Shown here piece by piece: positions 59,640 to 64,000 of a stretch of 64,000 nt of DNA (positions are counted from its first letter, which is position 1; each line of letters opens with the position of its first letter). A model generated the notes under the pieces. That model ran no database searches. It saw only the letters and a list, made by a program, of their open reading frames with translations, and had not been told where the DNA came from. Source of the DNA: Photobacterium jeanii (GTDB lineage: Bacteria; Pseudomonadota; Gammaproteobacteria; Enterobacterales; Vibrionaceae); the NCBI RefSeq assembly GCF_001650345.1, contig NZ_LVHF01000025.1, positions 223,548 to 287,547 of the forward strand, in the 5' to 3' direction. Both the position numbers and the translations under genes were made by a program.

Positions 59640-62600
59640 ATGGAAATTTTGCGTGGTTCACCCGCACTATCTGAGTTTCGCGTTAATAAGCTACTTGAGC
59701 GTTGTCGCGAATTAGGTCTGCCTGTGACTGGCATCTATGCCGAGTTCATGCACTTTGCTGATGTTTCAGCGCCTCTAAATGCTGACGAGCAGAGCAAGCT
59801 AGCAAGTCTACTTACTTACGGTCCAACGATTGCCGAGCACGAACCAGTGGGCACTTTGTTACTGGTTACTCCGCGTCCCGGCACTATTTCGCCGTGGTCT
59901 TCTAAATCTACCGATATCGCCCACAACTGTGGTCTAAGCCAAGTGAAGCGCTTAGAGCGTGGTACTGCGTATTACATTGAATCATCTTCTGATCTAACCG
60001 CTGAGCAAATCACAGACGTGAAAGCGCTGATCCATGATCGCATGATGGAAGTGGTTTTCGCTGAAATGGACGCAGCGGCGGCACTCTTTACCGTGGCTGA
60101 GCCTGCGCCTGTGGCACAAGTTGATATCCTTGCTGGCGGTCGTGCTGCGCTTGAAGACGCAAACGTTTCACTTGGTTTGGCGTTAGCAGAAGACGAGATC
60201 GACTACCTAGTTGAGAACTTTACAAAACTGGGTCGTAACCCGAACGACATCGAGCTAATGATGTTCGCACAGGCGAACTCTGAGCACTGTCGTCATAAAA
60301 TCTTTAATGCAGACTGGACTATCGATGGCGTAGACCAAGAGAAGTCGCTGTTTAAGATGATCAAAAACACATTCGAGACCACACCTGATCACGTGCTGTC
60401 TGCGTACAAAGATAACGCAGCGGTAATGACAGGCTCGAAAGTGGGTCGTTTCTTCCCGAACCCAGAAACGCGCCAATACAACTACCACCAAGAAGATGCA
60501 CACATCTTAATGAAGGTGGAAACCCACAACCACCCAACGGCTATCTCGCCATGGCCGGGCGCTTCAACGGGCTCTGGCGGCGAAATTCGTGATGAAGGCG
60601 CGACCGGTATCGGTGGTAAGCCAAAAGCAGGTTTGGTTGGTTTCACTACCTCTAACCTACGTATTCCAGGCTTTGAGCAGCCATGGGAAACGGACTTCGG
60701 TAAGCCAGGTCGCATCGTTAATGCACTGGATATTATGACTGAAGGCCCTCTTGGTGGCGCGGCATTCAACAACGAATTTGGTCGTCCAAACCTATTAGGT
60801 TACTTCCGTACTTACGAAGAAAAAGTGACTTCCCACGCAGGTGAAGAAGTACGTGGTTACCACAAGCCAATCATGATCGCTGGTGGTATGGGTAACATCC
60901 GTGACGAGCATGTTCAGAAGAAAGAGATCCCAGTGGGTGCGAAGCTTATCGTACTGGGTGGTCCTGCAATGAACATCGGTCTTGGTGGCGGTGCAGCGTC
61001 TTCGATGGCGTCTGGCCAATCGGCAGAAGATCTCGATTTTGCTTCTGTACAGCGTGAAAACCCAGAGATGGAACGTCGTTGTCAAGAAGTTATCGACCGT
61101 TGTTGGCAGCTAGGTGATGCAAACCCAATCGCATTTATCCACGATGTGGGCGCGGGTGGTATCTCTAACGCATTGCCAGAGCTAGTTGATGATGGCGAGC
61201 GTGGCGGTAAGTTCCAGTTACGTGATGTACCAAACGACGAACTCAGCATGAGCCCACTTGAGATCTGGTGTAACGAATCTCAAGAGCGCTACGTTATGGC
61301 GGTGGCGCCAGAGAATATGGAAACCTTCGATGCGATCTGTAAGCGTGAGCGTGCACCTTATGCTGTAGTGGGTGAAGCAACGGAAGAGCGTCATCTAACG
61401 CTAGAAGATTCACACTTCGACAATACGCCAATTGATATGCCGATGGATATCCTGCTTGGTAAAACGCCGAAGATGCACCGTGATGCGAAGACACTAAAAG
61501 TGGATAGCCCAGCCATTAATCGTGACGGCATCGAGATGAACGAAGCGGTTGACCGTGTTCTTCGTCTCCCAACGGTTGCAGAGAAAACGTTCCTTATCAC
61601 TATCGGTGACCGCTCAGTAACCGGTCTTGTTGCGCGTGACCAAATGGTTGGTCCTTGGCAGGTACCGGTAGCGAACTGTGCGGTAACAGCGGCAAGTTAC
61701 GATTCTTACCATGGTGAAGCAATGTCGATGGGGGAGCGTACGCCAGTTGCTCTTCTAGACTTTGGCGCTTCAGCGCGTCTAGCGGTAGGTGAGTCACTCA
61801 CTAACATCGCAGGTTCTGATATTGGTGATATCAAGCGCATCAAGCTTTCTGCAAACTGGATGTCTCCAGCAGGTCATCCGGGTGAAGACGCAGGTCTTTA
61901 CGAAGCGGTGAAAGCGGTAGGTGAAGAGCTATGTCCAGCGCTGGGTCTGACTATCCCAGTGGGTAAAGACTCAATGTCGATGAAGACCAAGTGGAACGAG
62001 AACGGTGAAGAGAAAGAAGTCACTTCTCCACTATCTCTTGTTATCACAGCGTTTGGCCGTGTTGAAGATGTACGTAAGACGGTAACTCCTCAGCTTCGTA
62101 CTGATCTTGGCGAGAGCTCTCTAGTTCTTGTTGACCTAGGTAACGGTAAGAACCGTCTAGGTGCAACGGCACTAGCACAGGTTTACAAGCAACTGGGTGA
62201 CAAGCCAGCTGACGTTGATAACGCAGAGCAGCTAAAAGGCTTCTTTGATGCAATGCAGACACTTGTTCGTGATGACAAGCTAGTGGCTTACCACGATAAG
62301 GGTGATGGCGGTTTATTGGTAACATTGGCAGAGATGGCATTTGCTGGTCACTGTGGTGTGAAAGTCGATATCGCGGCATTAGGCGAAGATACGTTAGCGG
62401 CGCTATTTAACGAAGAGCTAGGTGCCGTGGTTCAAGTTAAGAACCAAGACCTAGACGCAGTTAATGCAGTACTGGCAGCGAACGGTCTAGCAGCATGTTC
62501 TCACGTCATCGGTTCTGTAGAAGCATCTGATGAGCTAGTGGTCACATCTGGTGAGCAGGTGGTTATCGAGCGTAACCGTACTGAACTACGTACTATCTGG

Positions 62601-63548
62601 GCTGAGACTACGCACAAGATGCAGTCATTACGTGACAACCCAGCGTGTGCAAACCAAGAGCACGAAGCGAAGAAAGACAACTCTGACCCAGGTCTGAACG
62701 TTAAGTTAAGCTTCGACGTAAACGAAGATGTGGCAGCGCCATTCATCGCTGGCTCAATGGTTAACACAGGTGCTAAGCCTAAGATGGCTATCCTACGTGA
62801 GCAGGGTGTTAACTCACACGTAGAAATGGCAGCAGCGTTTGACCGTGCAGGCTTTGACGCAGTCGACGTTCACATGAGCGACATCCTAACGGGTCAAGCA
62901 GTACTAGAAGAATACAACGGTCTTGTGGCTTGTGGTGGCTTCTCTTACGGTGACGTACTCGGTGCGGGTGAAGGTTGGGCGAAGTCAGTGTTATTCAACG
63001 CACAGGCACGTGACCAATTTGAGAACTTCTTCAAGCGTGAAGATACCTTCTCGTTAGGTGTATGTAACGGTTGTCAGATGCTGTCGAACCTACGTGACCT
63101 GATCCCAGGTGCTGACCTGTGGCCACGTTTCGTACGTAACGAATCTGAGCGTTTTGAAGCGCGCTTTAGCCTAGTAGAAGTACAGAAGTCTGACTCTGTA
63201 TTCTTCAACGGCATGGAAGGTTCACGTATGCCAATCGCAGTCTCTCACGGTGAAGGCCGCGTCGAGGTTCGCAACAATGAACACTTAAGCGCTATCGAGA
63301 ATTCAGGCACAGTGGCACTACGTTACGTAGACAACCACGGTAACCCAACGCAGCAGTATCCGAACAACCCGAACGGTTCGCCAAACGCAATCACGGGTCT
63401 AACGACGACTGATGGCCGTGTCACTATCATGATGCCTCACCCAGAGCGTGTATTCCGTACCGTTGCTAACTCTTGGCACCCAGATAGTTGGGGTGAGAAC
63501 GGTGCTTGGATGCGTATGTTCCAAAATGCACGTAAAAACCTTGGCTAA
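59640..63548 (+). CDS. purL: Phosphoribosylformylglycinamidine synthase
   Basis: Large single-chain enzyme that converts FGAR to FGAM with glutamine and ATP in purine synthesis. The ATG at 59640 ([19 protein letters not shown]) matches known PurL starts and gives 1302 residues (E. coli 1295). It has an N-terminal PurS-like domain. The synthetase core follows, with signatures [20 protein letters not shown] and [21 protein letters not shown] and a duplicated half with [20 protein letters not shown]. The C-terminal glutaminase domain has Cys in LGVCNGCQM and His in MPHPERVFR. PurR control is indicated by the upstream operator. Confidence 0.98.
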   Translation: MEILRGSPALSEFRVNKLLERCRELGLPVTGIYAEFMHFADVSAPLNADEQSKLASLLTYGPTIAEHEPVGTLLLVTPRPGTISPWSSKSTDIAHNCGLSQVKRLERGTAYYIESSSDLTAEQITDVKALIHDRMMEVVFAEMDAAAALFTVAEPAPVAQVDILAGGRAALEDANVSLGLALAEDEIDYLVENFTKLGRNPNDIELMMFAQANSEHCRHKIFNADWTIDGVDQEKSLFKMIKNTFETTPDHVLSAYKDNAAVMTGSKVGRFFPNPETRQYNYHQEDAHILMKVETHNHPTAISPWPGASTGSGGEIRDEGATGIGGKPKAGLVGFTTSNLRIPGFEQPWETDFGKPGRIVNALDIMTEGPLGGAAFNNEFGRPNLLGYFRTYEEKVTSHAGEEVRGYHKPIMIAGGMGNIRDEHVQKKEIPVGAKLIVLGGPAMNIGLGGGAASSMASGQSAEDLDFASVQRENPEMERRCQEVIDRCWQLGDANPIAFIHDVGAGGISNALPELVDDGERGGKFQLRDVPNDELSMSPLEIWCNESQERYVMAVAPENMETFDAICKRERAPYAVVGEATEERHLTLEDSHFDNTPIDMPMDILLGKTPKMHRDAKTLKVDSPAINRDGIEMNEAVDRVLRLPTVAEKTFLITIGDRSVTGLVARDQMVGPWQVPVANCAVTAASYDSYHGEAMSMGERTPVALLDFGASARLAVGESLTNIAGSDIGDIKRIKLSANWMSPAGHPGEDAGLYEAVKAVGEELCPALGLTIPVGKDSMSMKTKWNENGEEKEVTSPLSLVITAFGRVEDVRKTVTPQLRTDLGESSLVLVDLGNGKNRLGATALAQVYKQLGDKPADVDNAEQLKGFFDAMQTLVRDDKLVAYHDKGDGGLLVTLAEMAFAGHCGVKVDIAALGEDTLAALFNEELGAVVQVKNQDLDAVNAVLAANGLAACSHVIGSVEASDELVVTSGEQVVIERNRTELRTIWAETTHKMQSLRDNPACANQEHEAKKDNSDPGLNVKLSFDVNEDVAAPFIAGSMVNTGAKPKMAILREQGVNSHVEMAAAFDRAGFDAVDVHMSDILTGQAVLEEYNGLVACGGFSYGDVLGAGEGWAKSVLFNAQARDQFENFFKREDTFSLGVCNGCQMLSNLRDLIPGADLWPRFVRNESERFEARFSLVEVQKSDSVFFNGMEGSRMPIAVSHGEGRVEVRNNEHLSAIENSGTVALRYVDNHGNPTQQYPNNPNGSPNAITGLTTTDGRVTIMMPHPERVFRTVANSWHPDSWGENGAWMRMFQNARKNLG

Positions 63549-63557
63549 TTGTCCATA

Positions 63558-63582
63558 CAGTTAATCATGTCGTGATTAACTG
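63558..63582 (+). other. Perfect hairpin just after purL
   Basis: CAGTTAATCA and TGATTAACTG pair perfectly over 10 bp with a TGTCG loop. It precedes the true terminator by 5 bp and may protect the mRNA 3' end. Confidence 0.6.
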
Positions 63583-63586
63583 AGCT

Positions 63587-63631
63587 AAAAACCGACATCG
63601 CGCTGACTTATTGCACGATGTCGGTTTTTTT
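63587..63631 (+). terminator. Intrinsic terminator after purL
   Basis: AAAACCGACATCG and CGATGTCGGTTTT pair over 13 bp around a 15-base loop, followed by further T residues. Confidence 0.93.
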
Positions 63632-64000
63632 ATGTTTGTTTGTCTTTTTATTCATCAAATTAATAATCACCTCCGACCTCTCCGCTAGGCTCAATCTGTA
63701 TAATCGCGCCCCTTTCGTTAGAAGCACATTTGTATAACTATTCAGTCATTGCCATATCAATACTAATTCGTGCTGAATGAGTATTCGAAGGGCGAATTTG
63801 ACGCTCCATTTTTCTGCGTTGACGTGATCCACTGTAGCTCACCTCGCCATCTGTGCTTCTTCCTTTTCTTTAGTCTCACCATCGAATTGACATGATCTCG
63901 GTGCCAAGTTGCTCCGGATTGTTATTGACGTGTTTTGGTGTGAGATCTGTATCGATTTATGCGTATAAAAAATATTGGTGTCTAGTGTTTGGTAATTCAT
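63632..64000. other. Non-coding end of the window
   Basis: About 370 bp with no supported ORF on either strand. A TATAAT at 63699-63704 followed by CGCGCCCC looks like a -10 element, but no good -35 was found. An imperfect hairpin (AATACTAATTC with GAATGAGTATT) lies at 63759-63785. It may be the upstream region of a gene beyond the window. Confidence 0.5.

Overview
The window is a gene-dense stretch of ordinary chromosome from a gammaproteobacterium, almost certainly a member of the Vibrionaceae. The family call rests on protein similarity recalled from memory, on the E. coli-like order of the housekeeping genes, on a trypsin-like protease with a GlyGly-CTERM tail, and on the order der - AlaX-like gene - large intergenic gap - yfgJ. 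In Vibrio cholerae chromosome 1 that same order surrounds crtS, the site that triggers chromosome 2 replication. The genus cannot be fixed from sequence alone; Photobacterium or a close relative is plausible. No tRNA, rRNA, insertion sequence, prophage or CRISPR array was seen.

Layout. 1-4.8 kb: phosphate uptake (pstA truncated by the window edge, pstB, phoU), then convergent ppk2 and cutC. 5-6.7 kb: a 2-Cys peroxiredoxin divergent from oxyR. 6.6-10.6 kb: a long AT-rich leader and the glyoxylate bypass operon aceBA. 10.6-13.3 kb: acpH, a two-CBS-domain protein and the secreted protease. 13.3-19.2 kb: queA, tgt, yajC, secD, secF (queuosine tRNA modification and protein export). 19.2-22 kb: a leucine-rich-repeat lipoprotein, suhB and trmJ. 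22-28 kb: the complete isc iron-sulfur operon iscRSUA-hscBA-fdx-iscX, behind two abutting IscR-type operators. 28-31.4 kb: two tandem pepB-like aminopeptidases and ndk. 31.5-40.6 kb: rlmN, pilW, rodZ, ispG, hisS, yfgM, bamB, der. 40.6-44 kb: AlaX-like editing protein, the candidate crtS region, yfgJ, and a lone YejF-like double ATPase behind a perfect Fur box. 44-49 kb: xseA, guaB, guaA. 49-53 kb: two AbgT-family transporters. 53-56.2 kb: formaldehyde detoxification (fghA, frmA) divergent from a LysR regulator. 56.2-59.3 kb: tadA, a VOC protein, an overlooked small basic ORF and mltF. 59.5-63.6 kb: purL behind a near-perfect PurR box. The last 370 bp hold no recognisable gene.

Most genes are core metabolism in conserved order, and most are closed by clear intrinsic terminators. 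The most interesting non-coding stretch is 41.53-41.93 kb. Its position matches crtS, and it holds six GATC sites in 65 bp plus a perfect 9-bp inverted repeat. The other accessory-looking features are the Fur-boxed orphan ABC ATPase, the 51-codon basic ORF at 57.4 kb, the paralogous pairs (pepB, abgT) and a weak family of short ATACCA...TGGTAT inverted repeats between genes. I saw no convincing undescribed multi-gene system.
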